Assembly: GCF_002514725.1 (NCBI RefSeq)
Contig: NZ_NTLB01000003.1
Location: forward strand, 372,001-436,000
Length of the DNA: 64,000 nt
DNA from: Mangrovitalea sediminis
GTDB lineage: Bacteria; Pseudomonadota; Gammaproteobacteria; Pseudomonadales; Oleiphilaceae
Reading direction: 5' to 3'
Part shown: positions 1 through 8,489 of the stretch, one piece after another
How positions within the stretch are numbered: position 1 is the first letter of the stretch
Layout: each line of letters opens with the position of its first letter
The notes under the pieces: model-generated
What the model was told of the DNA's origin: nothing
Database searches by the model: none
Seen by the model: only the letters and a program-made list of their open reading frames with translations
Program-made: the position numbers and the translations under genes

Positions 1-238
1 TGAGGGTCAACGGTACGCCGTGGAGCGGGCCGCAGGGTTCCCCGTTCGCCCGTTTTTCATCTGCCACCCGCGCCCGTTCCCGTGCAGCGGTTTCGTCGAG
101 GGCAACGACAGCATTGATCGGGCCATTCAGCCGTTGAATCCTTTCAAGATAGGCATTGACGGCGTCGGTGCTGGATATCTCGCCAGCGCGGATCTTCTCC
201 GCCAGTGCTCGGGTGGGCATGAAGGCCAGATCGGTCAT
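1..238 (-). CDS. Amidase (amidase signature family), N-terminal fragment
   Basis: Partial gene running off the left edge; only the first 79 residues are present. Reading the minus strand from the ATG at 238 gives MTDLAFMPTRALAEKIRAGE, followed by SSTDAVNAYLERIQRLN, NAVVALDE and, at the edge, GPLHGVPLTL. These match the N-terminal layout of amidase-signature hydrolases (GatA-like amidases), where the GPLHGVP segment precedes the catalytic Lys. The Ser-Ser-Lys catalytic region lies outside the window, so substrate and activity cannot be judged. A GAGGA ribosome-binding site sits about 7 nt before the ATG. The upstream gene on the same strand ends 115 nt away. Confidence 0.85.
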   Translation of the reverse strand, partial: MTDLAFMPTRALAEKIRAGEISSTDAVNAYLERIQRLNGPINAVVALDETAARERARVADEKRANGEPCGPLHGVPLTL

Positions 239-353
239 GCGGAATCCTCATCAGAGTGAATTTGGCATTAAATCCCAACCGCGGCATCCTGTAAATCACT
301 TGCTTTAATTGCTGTGAGGCAATCTACAGGGACGATTGGCTTCCCTTTCATTG

Positions 354-1352
354 CTACAGCGACGCCCTCCAGCGCTTGATGCGCATCTGCGCCTTGACCA
401 GATCGAGTATCTCATTGACTACCCGGATCAACTGGTGATTGGCATCTTCTTCCTCAGCTTCGCTTTCGTAGATCAGGCCAGCGACCAGATCCTCGACGAA
501 GGGATGATTCTGAGGGGTGGCCAGGTCGTCGAGAATCTGGTGGATCACGTGGGACACGATATCGCCGACGGCCGCATCCAGTGCGCTGGAAACCGTCTGT
601 CCGAGCATCGGAATCTGGCGGATGCGGCGAATCTCCTGGTTCTGTTGGAGAGCCTCGTCGACACAGCCTTCCAGATAGCGGCGCAAGGTGGCGCGATGGG
701 GGATGTAACCGTTCTGCACGGTTTCCGCAAGACGTCGCGACAGCCAGTCCTGGATCTGGTCTCGCCGAGGGAGCAGGACATCGTTGCGGATACGGGTGAT
801 CAAAGTGGAGCCGTGGCGGATTTCCTCCTGGGCGCCGGACAGGATCTTGATCACGATGCGGTCGGACAGTTCCTCCATAAAGGCTTCGTAATAGAAATTC
901 AGGAAACGATAGAGGCGAGTCCGTTTGAAATCGATGATCTCATATTGGTCCAGCCGGTAGATGATGGAGGCAATCCGCAGGATACGCAGAAACCGGTAGG
1001 TGCCGGAGGGAATACAGCCGACCAGGTCGTACCAGTGGATAAACGGGTAAAAGTACCAGCGGTAGTACGTCTTGTTCACCATGGCACGGATCCAGCGGAC
1101 GCCGAATTCGATCAAAAAGACCGTCACGAACATGATGTCGTAGAGGATGAAATGCTTGTGGATCGGTGCGTAGAAGGCGGCGAAGGCGGGAATTTCCCGC
1201 TGGGCGAGTTCCTGCACCAGCGCCAGGCCGTAAATCGTATCGAAGATAATCCAGGCCATGTTGACCAGAAGCAGGGCCAACATCAGGAAGTCGATCAGAA
1301 ACCAGAAGGCCTCGTGGCTCGAGAAGAGTTTTTCCCGGTTGATGGTCAGCAC
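354..1352 (-). CDS. Voltage-sensor-like integral membrane protein (ion-transport-like, no pore seen)
   Basis: 332 residues. Hydrophobic segments lie near residues 16-40, 68-92 and 100-117, followed by an amphipathic segment, RFLRILRIASIIYRL (120-134), with Arg at every third position (120, 123, 126). The preceding HWYDLVGCIP resembles the S3 segment of voltage-sensor domains, including a conserved-type Asp. Together this looks like an S1-S4 module of the ion-transport superfamily. The remaining roughly 190 residues are charged and appear cytoplasmic; no S5-pore-S6 with a selectivity filter is visible. It could be a proton-channel-like or regulatory voltage sensor, or simply an uncharacterised membrane protein. 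It is transcribed toward the amidase, with a 115-nt gap. Confidence 0.6.
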   Translation of the reverse strand: MLTINREKLFSSHEAFWFLIDFLMLALLLVNMAWIIFDTIYGLALVQELAQREIPAFAAFYAPIHKHFILYDIMFVTVFLIEFGVRWIRAMVNKTYYRWYFYPFIHWYDLVGCIPSGTYRFLRILRIASIIYRLDQYEIIDFKRTRLYRFLNFYYEAFMEELSDRIVIKILSGAQEEIRHGSTLITRIRNDVLLPRRDQIQDWLSRRLAETVQNGYIPHRATLRRYLEGCVDEALQQNQEIRRIRQIPMLGQTVSSALDAAVGDIVSHVIHQILDDLATPQNHPFVEDLVAGLIYESEAEEEDANHQLIRVVNEILDLVKAQMRIKRWRASL

Positions 1353-1599
1353 GAATCGCTCCCTACGTTGCCGTGATGGAATGGCTTCATAACCATAGCG
1401 TATAGAAAGACCTCACCCTAATGCGAATATGACACCGTGGCTGGGTGGACAGATATGGGGGGAATCTGGAAACTTGCAGAACGCCCGCTACCGCATGGTG
1501 ACGACCGGGGACACGACGGAGCGTTGCCGCTATTGGGTACAAGCCTGTCCTCACGGGACGCGCTGACTGAACAAGGGATGCGGTGGAAGGAGGTCGACC

Positions 1600-1998
1600 A
1601 TGGAAACGCAAATGCCGGACCTCGATAATCCGGCAGCTATCCACCGCATGGTGCAGATTTTCTATGCCCGCTTGCTGGATGATCCGGTGATGCGCCCTGT
1701 CTTTATGGAGGTGGCCGGTGTTCATCTTGCCGAGCATTTGCCTCGCATTGAAGCCTACTGGTGCAAGATGTTGCTCGGGCATGCTACCTATGGCCGCAAT
1801 ATGATTCGCCAACATGAGGCCGTCGACGACCAGTTGGCGCTCAGCGACGAACACTTCCACCTTTGGCAGCGCCACTTCGAGCAGACTCTGGATGTGCACT
1901 TCGAGGGCCCCTACACGGACAAGGCCCGCAAGATCGCATGCGCAGTGTTGCGCAACCTCTCGTACTGGCTGGCGGAACGTAACCGGGACTGGGGGTAA
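1600..1998 (+). CDS. Group III truncated hemoglobin
   Basis: 132 residues, the usual size of a 2-on-2 truncated globin. The N-terminus IHRMVQIFYARLLDDPVMRP matches helices A/B. HLPRIEAYWCKMLLG matches the CD/E region, where group III proteins carry the L-P-x-x-x-x-x-W pattern. EHFHLWQRHFEQT matches helix F, in which the first His is the expected proximal haem ligand. These proteins bind haem and O2 or NO; several protect against nitrosative stress, but that role here is only family-based. A strong AAGGAGG site lies 7 nt before the ATG. The gene stands alone, divergent from the membrane protein to its left. Confidence 0.85.
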   Translation: METQMPDLDNPAAIHRMVQIFYARLLDDPVMRPVFMEVAGVHLAEHLPRIEAYWCKMLLGHATYGRNMIRQHEAVDDQLALSDEHFHLWQRHFEQTLDVHFEGPYTDKARKIACAVLRNLSYWLAERNRDWG

Positions 1999-2338
1999 GT
2001 CCGGCAGCCATAAAAAAGGTTCATCGCACTTTACCGGGAAAAGCGGCTTTGATTTCAAAAAGAAGTCGCTGCCCCGATACCCCTTTGTCATACCTGGAGG
2101 TTAGCGCTTGCTCCATCGGCTTTTCACGCTAATCCGCGACGATCCATAAAAAAGCCCAGCACCACAGGCCTGGGCAGAAAAACAAGGATCACGGAAAGGC
2201 CTGACGTCCGGAGTTCCCACACGCCAGCGGTTCACCCTTGGGCCGAACCTGTCACCATTTTCCCGCCTACACCATCACACCGCATTGGCATCGCCGCCGT
2301 TGGCTGAGGGGCTGTCCAGTCAAGGCGACGAAACACGC
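1999..2338. other. Intergenic region between convergent genes
   Basis: 340 bases without a convincing gene, between the convergent globin and acyl-CoA dehydrogenase. A stem-loop at 2154-2175 is the only structure recognised. Short ORFs here are shadows of neighbouring frames. Confidence 0.6.
2147..2175 (-). terminator. Rho-independent terminator after the acyl-CoA dehydrogenase genes
   Basis: Inverted arms GCCCAG (2154-2159) and CTGGGC (2170-2175) flank a 10-nt loop. An A-run lies on the left (2147-2153), which reads as a U-tract on the minus strand. This suits termination of leftward transcription from the acyl-CoA dehydrogenase pair. The right side, AGAAAAACAA, could give weak bidirectional function. 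Confidence 0.6.
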
Positions 2339-3547
2339 CTATTTCAACTGGGCCGACGTCTTGTTGAGCAAGCGTCGGGCGATGATCAGGAGCTGAATCT
2401 GCTGCGTCCCCTCGAAGATATCGAGGATTTTGGAATCCCGGGCCCACTTTTCGAGCAATTCGGTTTCGGCATAACCGAGGTTTCCGCACAGTTCGACGCA
2501 TCGCAGTGTGATTTGGTTGGCGACACGACCCGCCTTGGCCTTGGCCATGGAGGCTTCCTTGGAGTTAGGCAGGCCGTTGTCCGCCATCCAGGCGGCACGG
2601 ATCGTGAGCAGACGGGCGGCTTCCAGCTCCGCTTCCATCATGTTCAGCTCGCGGGCGGCGGCGGGCTGCAGCCAGGACTGCTGAACATATTCCTGATTCA
2701 GTCCGGCCAGCTCCAGTAGGCGGCGGGTCCGCTCCAGGGCGGCCCGCGCGACCCCGACGGCCATGGCGGCAACCACCGGTCGGGTATTGTCGAAGGTCTG
2801 CATGGCGCCGGCGAAACCCTTGTCGACGCTGATTTCCGGATCGCCCAGCAGGTTTTCCTTCGGCACGCGGCAGTTGTCGAAGCGGATAGCGGCCGTGTCG
2901 GAGGCTCTGATGCCTAACTTCTTTTCCAGGCGCTCCACCGTCATGCCCGGTGTGCCCTTGGTGACCACAAATGACTTGATGGCCGCGCGGCCCTGTTGGC
3001 GATCGAGCGTTGCCCAGACCACCACGGCATTCGCCCGCTCACCGGCAGTGACATAGATTTTTTCGCCGTTGATGATGTAGTCGTCGCCATCACGTCTGGC
3101 GGTGGTTCGGATGGCCGCAGAATCGGAACCGGCACCGGGCTCGGTAATGGCCATCGCGGCCCAGGTGTCGCCGAAACGCCGGAGCTGTTCGTCGTTCGCC
3201 ACCGCCGCGATAGCCGAGTTGCCGAGCCCCTGGCGGGGGATGGACAGCGCCAGCCCGACATCGCCCCAGCACAGCTCGGTCAATCCTAGGACGGTTCGCA
3301 TGTTGACGCCGTTGCGGATGCCATCGCCGCTGTTACCCTTTGCGCGGGCTAATCGTCCGGCGCCAGCACCTTCGTCTCCCACGCCGGCATTCATCCCGTC
3401 CATGATGGAGGCCAGCATATCCAGCTCTTTGGGATAGTCGTGTTCGGCCCTGTCGTACTTGCGGGATATGGGACGGAACACCTGTTCGGCGACTTGGTGA
3501 GCCTGATTGACCAATGCCTTGAAACGTGCGGGAATTTCCAGTTGCAT
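2339..3547 (-). CDS. Acyl-CoA dehydrogenase
   Basis: 402 residues, standard length for the family. It catalyses FAD-dependent alpha,beta-dehydrogenation of acyl-CoA in beta-oxidation. Recognisable parts are AITEPGAGSDSAAIRTTARR (FAD and substrate loop), YIINGEKIYVTAGERA, the mid-domain LGIRASDTAAIRFDNCRVP, and the C-terminal ILDIFEGTQQIQ, which carries the Glu of the E-G-T motif that serves as the catalytic base in MCAD-type enzymes. An extra Gly/Ala segment, DEGAGAGRLARAKG, lies in the N-terminal domain. A second acyl-CoA dehydrogenase lies 32 nt upstream on the same strand, so the two probably form one transcript. Chain-length specificity cannot be told. Confidence 0.9.
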   Translation of the reverse strand: MQLEIPARFKALVNQAHQVAEQVFRPISRKYDRAEHDYPKELDMLASIMDGMNAGVGDEGAGAGRLARAKGNSGDGIRNGVNMRTVLGLTELCWGDVGLALSIPRQGLGNSAIAAVANDEQLRRFGDTWAAMAITEPGAGSDSAAIRTTARRDGDDYIINGEKIYVTAGERANAVVVWATLDRQQGRAAIKSFVVTKGTPGMTVERLEKKLGIRASDTAAIRFDNCRVPKENLLGDPEISVDKGFAGAMQTFDNTRPVVAAMAVGVARAALERTRRLLELAGLNQEYVQQSWLQPAAARELNMMEAELEAARLLTIRAAWMADNGLPNSKEASMAKAKAGRVANQITLRCVELCGNLGYAETELLEKWARDSKILDIFEGTQQIQLLIIARRLLNKTSAQLK

Positions 3548-3579
3548 GGTGGTTGTCTCCTGGACTGGCGACCAAGGCC

Positions 3580-4896
3580 CTAAGCCTGTAGGCCGCCGTT
3601 GAGAACGGCGATGGAGCGCAAATCGCGGTACCAGCGTTCGACCGGGTGTTCCTTGACGAATCCATGCCCCCCAAGGAGCTGGACGCCCTGGCTGCCGATC
3701 TCCATCGCCTTTTCATTGCAGAAGAGGCGGGCCAGGGCCGTTTCCCGGCTGAAGGGCAGTCCTTGTTCCGCGCGGCTGGCGGCGCGCCATGTCAGTAAGC
3801 GCATGGCGTCGAGTTCGATAGCGATGTTGCTGATCATGAATGCCACCGATTGCCGATGGGAAATCGGTTCACCAAAGGCTTCACGTTCGTTGCAGTAGGG
3901 GATGACATAGTCCAGAACGGCTTGCGCGCAGCCGATGGCCAACGCGCAACGCATCAGCGAGGAACGGTCGAGGAATTCGCGATAATCGAAGTCGTCGTTT
4001 TCGCCCAGAAGGGCGCCTTCAGGCAGCGCAACGTCGCTGAGGGCCACTTGTTCTGTACTGGCGGCTCTTACGCCCATGGCCGGATCGGGCTTGCAGGCCA
4101 GACCGGCAGCCCCCGGCTCGACCAGGAACAGGCGTGGTCCCTCGTTTTCGAGATCGGCGGAGACCAGCAGCAGCCGGGCTTCGCTGGCCCTGACCACGCT
4201 GCTTTTGAGGCCGTTGAGAACGAAGCCGTGTTCTGTCCGGTGGGCACGGGTATGCAGGTGATAGGGGTCGAACAGCGGATGCGGTTCGTCCACCGCAATG
4301 GTTGCGACCGGCGCTTCAGCGTCCGACTCGCAGAACTCCGGCAGATAGCGGGATTGCTGATGGCCCGAGCCCCAGCGGGTGAGAGCCTGTGCCACACTCA
4401 ATGTCGACAGGGCTGCGAGTGCGATCCCCATGTCGCCCCAGGCCAGTTGTTCGCCGATCAACACACTGGTAACCGGCGACTGATGTTCGGCCGTGCCGCC
4501 GAAAGCCGCCGGCACGGCATAGTGGATCAGGCCTAGCTCGTTGATAGCGGCTTCCAGGTCCGGAGTGAGTTTCCCGGCTTCGTCCGCGATGGCGGCGGCA
4601 GGCCGGATGGCCTCCTGTGCCAGTCGCTGCAGGCTATCGACGATCATCTGTTGTTCGTCGCTCAGTGACAGGTCGAAAAGGTCCTGGCGGGATGGCCCGG
4701 GTAATCGCTGGGTGGGCAGCAACTGGCGGGCGCGCTTGAAACCCTTGCTGGAGGCCGCCAGGGCATGGAAACCTGCACGGGTACCTTGAAAGGCAAGCCG
4801 TTCGGCGCGTTTGCGCAGTCCAAAACGGTCGAGCCAGGGGGCGCCGGCCAGGCGATTGATGGTGGCCAGGGCCAGGCCGATGGGGTCACGGGCCAT
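3580..4896 (-). CDS. Acyl-CoA dehydrogenase family protein, atypical C-terminus
   Basis: 438 residues. An N-terminal extension of about 70 residues precedes the dehydrogenase fold, which starts near LSDEQQMIVDSLQRLAQE. It has the usual GLIHYAVPAAFGG, HGFVLNGLKSSVVRAS and GSQGVQLLGGHGFVKEHPVERWYRDLRS segments. However, it ends at AVLNGGLQA, where the usual E-G-T catalytic-base motif would be expected. The base may be elsewhere, as in isovaleryl-CoA dehydrogenase, or the subunit may be inactive and pair with the intact downstream enzyme. A GAGGAG ribosome-binding site precedes the ATG. It is first in a two-gene minus-strand unit. Confidence 0.8.
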   Translation of the reverse strand: MARDPIGLALATINRLAGAPWLDRFGLRKRAERLAFQGTRAGFHALAASSKGFKRARQLLPTQRLPGPSRQDLFDLSLSDEQQMIVDSLQRLAQEAIRPAAAIADEAGKLTPDLEAAINELGLIHYAVPAAFGGTAEHQSPVTSVLIGEQLAWGDMGIALAALSTLSVAQALTRWGSGHQQSRYLPEFCESDAEAPVATIAVDEPHPLFDPYHLHTRAHRTEHGFVLNGLKSSVVRASEARLLLVSADLENEGPRLFLVEPGAAGLACKPDPAMGVRAASTEQVALSDVALPEGALLGENDDFDYREFLDRSSLMRCALAIGCAQAVLDYVIPYCNEREAFGEPISHRQSVAFMISNIAIELDAMRLLTWRAASRAEQGLPFSRETALARLFCNEKAMEIGSQGVQLLGGHGFVKEHPVERWYRDLRSIAVLNGGLQA

Positions 4897-5306
4897 GGGC
4901 TGTTGCTCCTCTCTGATAGGGCCGCGCCGATCGATCTTATGGTGGTAGCGTTATTGCCCGGTGCGGCATTGAATCCATGGTGTGAAAAGGCGCGCGCAAT
5001 GCCATTGGCAACGGGGACAGCGGTGTCAGGCAACTGGGTCAAATCGCGGGTCCCAGGCGTGAAGAACCACTCGGACGCTTGGAAAGTCGCGCCGGTGTCC
5101 CCAACCTATGTACTGAAAGTTAAAAGGAATCTGATGGAGTTGATTCCTGTCATGATCCCCGCGTGCTGTCGGTGTACGATGTTATAAGTTAGGGCGCTGG
5201 GAAGCCCTATCTTGCCGGCCCGGAGCGTCGGCGTGAGTTCAACGGTTGTCGGAAGCCGGGTTTTGACATCCGAGGTTGTTGCGTTTCTGTAGGAGATGGT
5301 ATTTCC
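4897..5306. other. Divergent intergenic region between acyl-CoA dehydrogenase and hemolysin III genes
   Basis: 410 bases with no supported gene. It must hold the promoters of both divergent units. An imperfect operator-like inverted repeat, AGGAATC (5125-5131) and GATTCCT (5142-5148) separated by 10 nt, is the only symmetrical element noted. Its factor is unknown. Confidence 0.5.
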
Positions 5307-5984
5307 GTGACACATCAGGAAGAGGCCCCGCAAGGGGTAGCCCCAAGCTATACGGTTCTTGAGGAATGGTTGAATAGTCTGACACATGGTGTCGGTGCGG
5401 GTTTGAGCATCGCGGGCATGGTGGTGTTGATCGTCTTTGCCTCCATGGCGGCAGACGCCTGGAAAATCGTCAGTTTCAGCATTTACGGCGCAAGCCTGAT
5501 CACGCTGTTCCTGGCCTCCACGCTCTACCATGCGGTGCGGAATCCCAGGCTCAAGCGTGGTTTTAAGATGCTTGATCACTGTGCGATATTTCTTCTGATT
5601 GCCGGGACCTACACACCCTTTCTGCTGGTGAACCTGCGAGGGTCGCTGGGCTGGACGTTGTTTGGCGTGGTGTGGGGACTGGCGATTGCCGGTATTGCGT
5701 TGAAGCTGGTTTTCGGTCACCGCTTCAAGGCACTACAGGTCATCATCTATCTGCTGATGGGGTGGATGGTTGTCTTTGCGTCATCGGAACTGGCGGCACA
5801 TCTCAACGGCACCGGCCTGGACCTGGTCGTGGCCGGCGGTATCACCTACACCGTGGGGGTGATTTTCTATCTGGTTCGGCGCATTCCCTATAATCACGCC
5901 ATCTGGCACCTGTTCGTGATCGGCGGCAGCGTGTGCCATTTCTTTGCCATTTACTATGGCGTGCTGAACGGGCAGGTCAGTTAA
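5307..5984 (+). CDS. Hemolysin III / PAQR family membrane protein
   Basis: 225 residues with about seven membrane segments. The PAQR signature residues are visible: EEWLNSLTHGVG near residue 20, FLASTLYHAVRN near 72, LDHCAIFLLIAGTYTPF near 90-106, and the C-terminal YNHAIWHLFVIGGSVCHF. The conserved His residues and Asp of these motifs form the metal-dependent hydrolase-like site of the superfamily. The bacterial function is poorly known; the hemolysin name comes from Bacillus cereus. Translation starts at GTG 5307, with AGGAG about 11 nt upstream. It is monocistronic and convergent with the SIMPL gene. Confidence 0.88.
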   Translation: MTHQEEAPQGVAPSYTVLEEWLNSLTHGVGAGLSIAGMVVLIVFASMAADAWKIVSFSIYGASLITLFLASTLYHAVRNPRLKRGFKMLDHCAIFLLIAGTYTPFLLVNLRGSLGWTLFGVVWGLAIAGIALKLVFGHRFKALQVIIYLLMGWMVVFASSELAAHLNGTGLDLVVAGGITYTVGVIFYLVRRIPYNHAIWHLFVIGGSVCHFFAIYYGVLNGQVS

Positions 5985-5990
5985 AACGAT

Positions 5991-6017
5991 CTTCCGGGGC
6001 CGCGAGGGTCCCGGAAG
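5991..6017. terminator. Hairpin between convergent genes
   Basis: Perfect 8-bp arms CTTCCGGG (5991-5998) and CCCGGAAG (6010-6017) with an 11-nt loop, just after the hemolysin III stop. There is no good T-run, so it is only a candidate terminator. Confidence 0.4.
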
Positions 6018-6063
6018 TCGTCCTCTTGCCGATGATCTCCCGGCATAAGGTGGCAGGGGCGCA

Positions 6064-6744
6064 TTAACGCAGTTTGAAGGTCGCTCTCACGTTGACCTTC
6101 AGGCTCTGCTCGCCAACCGTGACGGATGGTTGGGCATTGCTGATGGCAGACATCTTCATCATGAGCGGCCTGGGCCCCTGGTTATTGACGTCCAGTGTGT
6201 CGACGGAGCCGCATTGACGGCCCAACTGGTGGGCGATGAACTTGCATTGCTCCTGCGCATCCTTGATCGCGGCGGCCAGTGCCCGCTTCTGCAGGCCGGA
6301 TGCATCGGCCGCGAAGAAATCGGCCGGCGTCAGCTGGTAGCGGAATCCAGCGGTGTTCGCCGCACCCAAGAGCGTATCGAGGAGCTTGAGATCGTGTAGG
6401 GTAAAGGTGACCGTTTGTGTTGCCACCACTATGGTCTTGCCCGTGTCGTGTCCCTGGTCGTCGGTCTGGCGACGGGTGTAAACCCCCAACTGTGCCGTTG
6501 AATAGTCGCTGAGCTTTTGGCGCTCCGGTTTGATCTGGGCTTCCCAGGTCTGGATTTCCCGGGAGGTTTCAGCCTGCGCTGCCGATACCGTTGCGGCTTC
6601 CGCACTGGCGGTGAAGGACAGGTGAACGCTGTCCGGCGCGTATTTCACGGAGCCTTCCCCAGTCAGGCTTACGGTGCCTGCCCAGACAGCGGGAGATAAT
6701 GCCAAACAACCGATCAGGGCCCAACGCTTTCCGTGTGCATTCAT
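6064..6744 (-). CDS. Periplasmic SIMPL domain (DUF541) protein
   Basis: 226 residues. The first 22 form a signal peptide (hydrophobic WALIGCLALSPAVWA, cleavage expected after AWA). The mature part begins GTVSLTGEGSVKYAPD, the typical opening of SIMPL/DUF541 proteins. It continues with VSFTASAEA-type strands and ends in KVNVRATFKLR. The family is exported; E. coli YggE, a member, lowers oxidative stress, but the biochemical activity is unclear. An AAAGGAG site lies about 10 nt before the ATG. It stands alone and convergent to the hemolysin III gene. Confidence 0.82.
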   Translation of the reverse strand: MNAHGKRWALIGCLALSPAVWAGTVSLTGEGSVKYAPDSVHLSFTASAEAATVSAAQAETSREIQTWEAQIKPERQKLSDYSTAQLGVYTRRQTDDQGHDTGKTIVVATQTVTFTLHDLKLLDTLLGAANTAGFRYQLTPADFFAADASGLQKRALAAAIKDAQEQCKFIAHQLGRQCGSVDTLDVNNQGPRPLMMKMSAISNAQPSVTVGEQSLKVNVRATFKLR

Positions 6745-6942
6745 TACTCACTTTCTCCTTTGTCTATACACCTGGCATTGGCGGAACTGCCGATCATCTG
6801 CAATCATACCGATGAGGCCACAAGGAATCCTGTGCATCCCGCAAGCTTCTCTGCCAATCGGGAATGACGTCTCAGCAGCAAGTCGCTTTCCCGTCAGGAC
6901 AGGGAACTCCGCCGGTTCAACCTCACAGGGAGACGAGGATAG

Positions 6943-7170
6943 ATGCTGATCCATGGCGAACAGATTCGGCTGACGCCACGAGAGCGCAAGGTGCTTTTCA
7001 GGCTCACCGGCATCGACCCCCGCTTTATTAAAACCCGAGCGGGCCTGCAACGCTTTGTCGATCAACACCTCTCCACGCACAAAACCGACTCGCCGGAAAT
7101 CCAGCTGATCAAGCTATTGCTGCAGAAGTATCTGCCGCCGGGGGCAATAGAGCGCGGGCCGAAAGTTTGA
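6943..7170 (+). CDS. Small hypothetical protein
   Basis: 75 residues, not recognised. It is basic and soluble, with LTPRERKVLFRLTGIDPRF, AGLQRFVDQHL and IQLIKLLLQKYLPPG suggesting two or three helices. A GAGG motif 6-8 nt before the ATG supports translation. Upstream and downstream gaps of about 200 nt on each side suggest a single-gene unit. The helical, Arg-rich make-up would fit a small regulatory or nucleic-acid-binding protein, but nothing specific shows this. Confidence 0.5.
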   Translation: MLIHGEQIRLTPRERKVLFRLTGIDPRFIKTRAGLQRFVDQHLSTHKTDSPEIQLIKLLLQKYLPPGAIERGPKV

Positions 7171-7433
7171 TGCCATGTTAGGTGCTGCGGCGGCTGTTCG
7201 AAGCATTAAGCGAACCTTCCTAATGTCACGCGGCAATTTTCGCGCCGGTCATGAAAATACCCCTGTGAAAGCAGACTTTGACCTGACTCACTTTCCAATT
7301 TCGTCAGATATGTCTTTAATGATGGCTGGTTGTGTTATTTCAGGCTCCATGTCACCGAAGTGATCTTTTCGCCAACACCACCTGATCCGGCAGAACGGAC
7401 ACCTCAATCGCCTCACAAGGATTCAGTGAGTTC

Positions 7434-8390
7434 ATGAACCGTACCGAACGCTTTTACAAAATCCATCAGCAGCTCAGTTCGGGTCGCCCGATTTCGATGA
7501 AACGCCTGCAGGAGACGGTGGGGGTTAGTCGAACCACCGTCATGGACGATTTCGCCTACCTGCGCGATTTCCTGGGAGCACCGATCATCTATAGCCGGGA
7601 AAGTGGCGGTTATTTCTATGATCCGGAACAGACTCGCTTTGAGTTGCCTGGGTTTTGGCTTAATGCGGATGAGTTGCAGGCTTTGCTGATCACGGAACAG
7701 TGGTTGGATGGCATCCAGCCCGGACTTTTGTCCGATATGATCGGGCCGCTACGACAGCGCGTGCAATCCCTGCTCGATAAGAGCGGCCATGACAGCACCG
7801 AAGTCAATCGTCGTATTCGGACAAAAGCTGTCCACACGCGCCAGGTCGACAATCAGGATTTCCAGCGGCTATGCGGAGCGTTGTTGCAACGACTTACTAT
7901 TGATGCGGAATACCATGGACGTGCATCCGACTCCCTCCAGGAGCGCCGCCTCCACCCACAGAGGCTCCTCCAATATCGCGACAACTGGTACCTCCTCGCC
8001 TGGTGCGAACTGAAACAGGCGATGCGGCTGTTCGCTACCGAGCGGCTGAGGTTTCGGGTGTTGGACACGCCCTGTATAGACAGGCCGGACTCTGAACTCG
8101 ACCACATCATTCAGTCCGGGTTCGGCATCTTCGCCGGCGCCGCCCAAAACGTCGCCCAGCTACGCTTCCTTCAGCCGAACGCCCGCTGGGTTGCCGATGA
8201 GCATTGGCATCCGGATCAGCGGGGCGAGTGGGATGGAGACACCTATCTGTTGAATATCCCCTACAACGAGAGCACTGAGCTGGAAATGGAGATTTTGCGG
8301 CATTGTCCGTTTGTGGAGGTGATGGGGCCGGTTGAACTGAAACAGAAGATCAAGGAACGACTGCAGTTGGCGCTTGGGAAATTCGAGTAG
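7434..8390 (+). CDS. WYL-domain transcriptional regulator next to the cas operon
   Basis: 318 residues. An N-terminal helix-turn-helix (residues about 1-60: FYKIHQQLSSGRPISMKRLQ, then VSRTTVMDDFAYLRD) is followed by a linker and a WYL domain. In the latter, LHPQRLLQYRDNWYLLAWC carries the N-W-Y-L variant of the name-giving motif, and FATERLRFRVLD follows. WYL domains bind ligands or nucleic acid, and such regulators are often found beside CRISPR-Cas and other defence genes. It is codirectional with cas3, 99 nt downstream, and so is a good candidate controller of the cas operon; that role is inferred. The ATG is preceded by AAGGATTCAGTGAGTTC. Confidence 0.85.
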   Translation: MNRTERFYKIHQQLSSGRPISMKRLQETVGVSRTTVMDDFAYLRDFLGAPIIYSRESGGYFYDPEQTRFELPGFWLNADELQALLITEQWLDGIQPGLLSDMIGPLRQRVQSLLDKSGHDSTEVNRRIRTKAVHTRQVDNQDFQRLCGALLQRLTIDAEYHGRASDSLQERRLHPQRLLQYRDNWYLLAWCELKQAMRLFATERLRFRVLDTPCIDRPDSELDHIIQSGFGIFAGAAQNVAQLRFLQPNARWVADEHWHPDQRGEWDGDTYLLNIPYNESTELEMEILRHCPFVEVMGPVELKQKIKERLQLALGKFE

Positions 8391-8489
8391 GGGTGTCCTG
8401 ATTTGGCGGACAGTGGGTGTGGTAGAACAAGCTAAGTTGTTTGGCTGCGTTATTAGCGGAATGCCTCTTTTACGGATGGAGTTGCCTTG

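Noticed and set aside
1387-2091. 234-codon minus-strand frame over the globin gene
   Set aside because: The globin has clear motifs and a strong ribosome site; the antisense frame has neither.
7175-7363. 62-codon frame after the small hypothetical gene
   Set aside because: No ribosome site, unusual composition and no recognisable features; left as non-coding.
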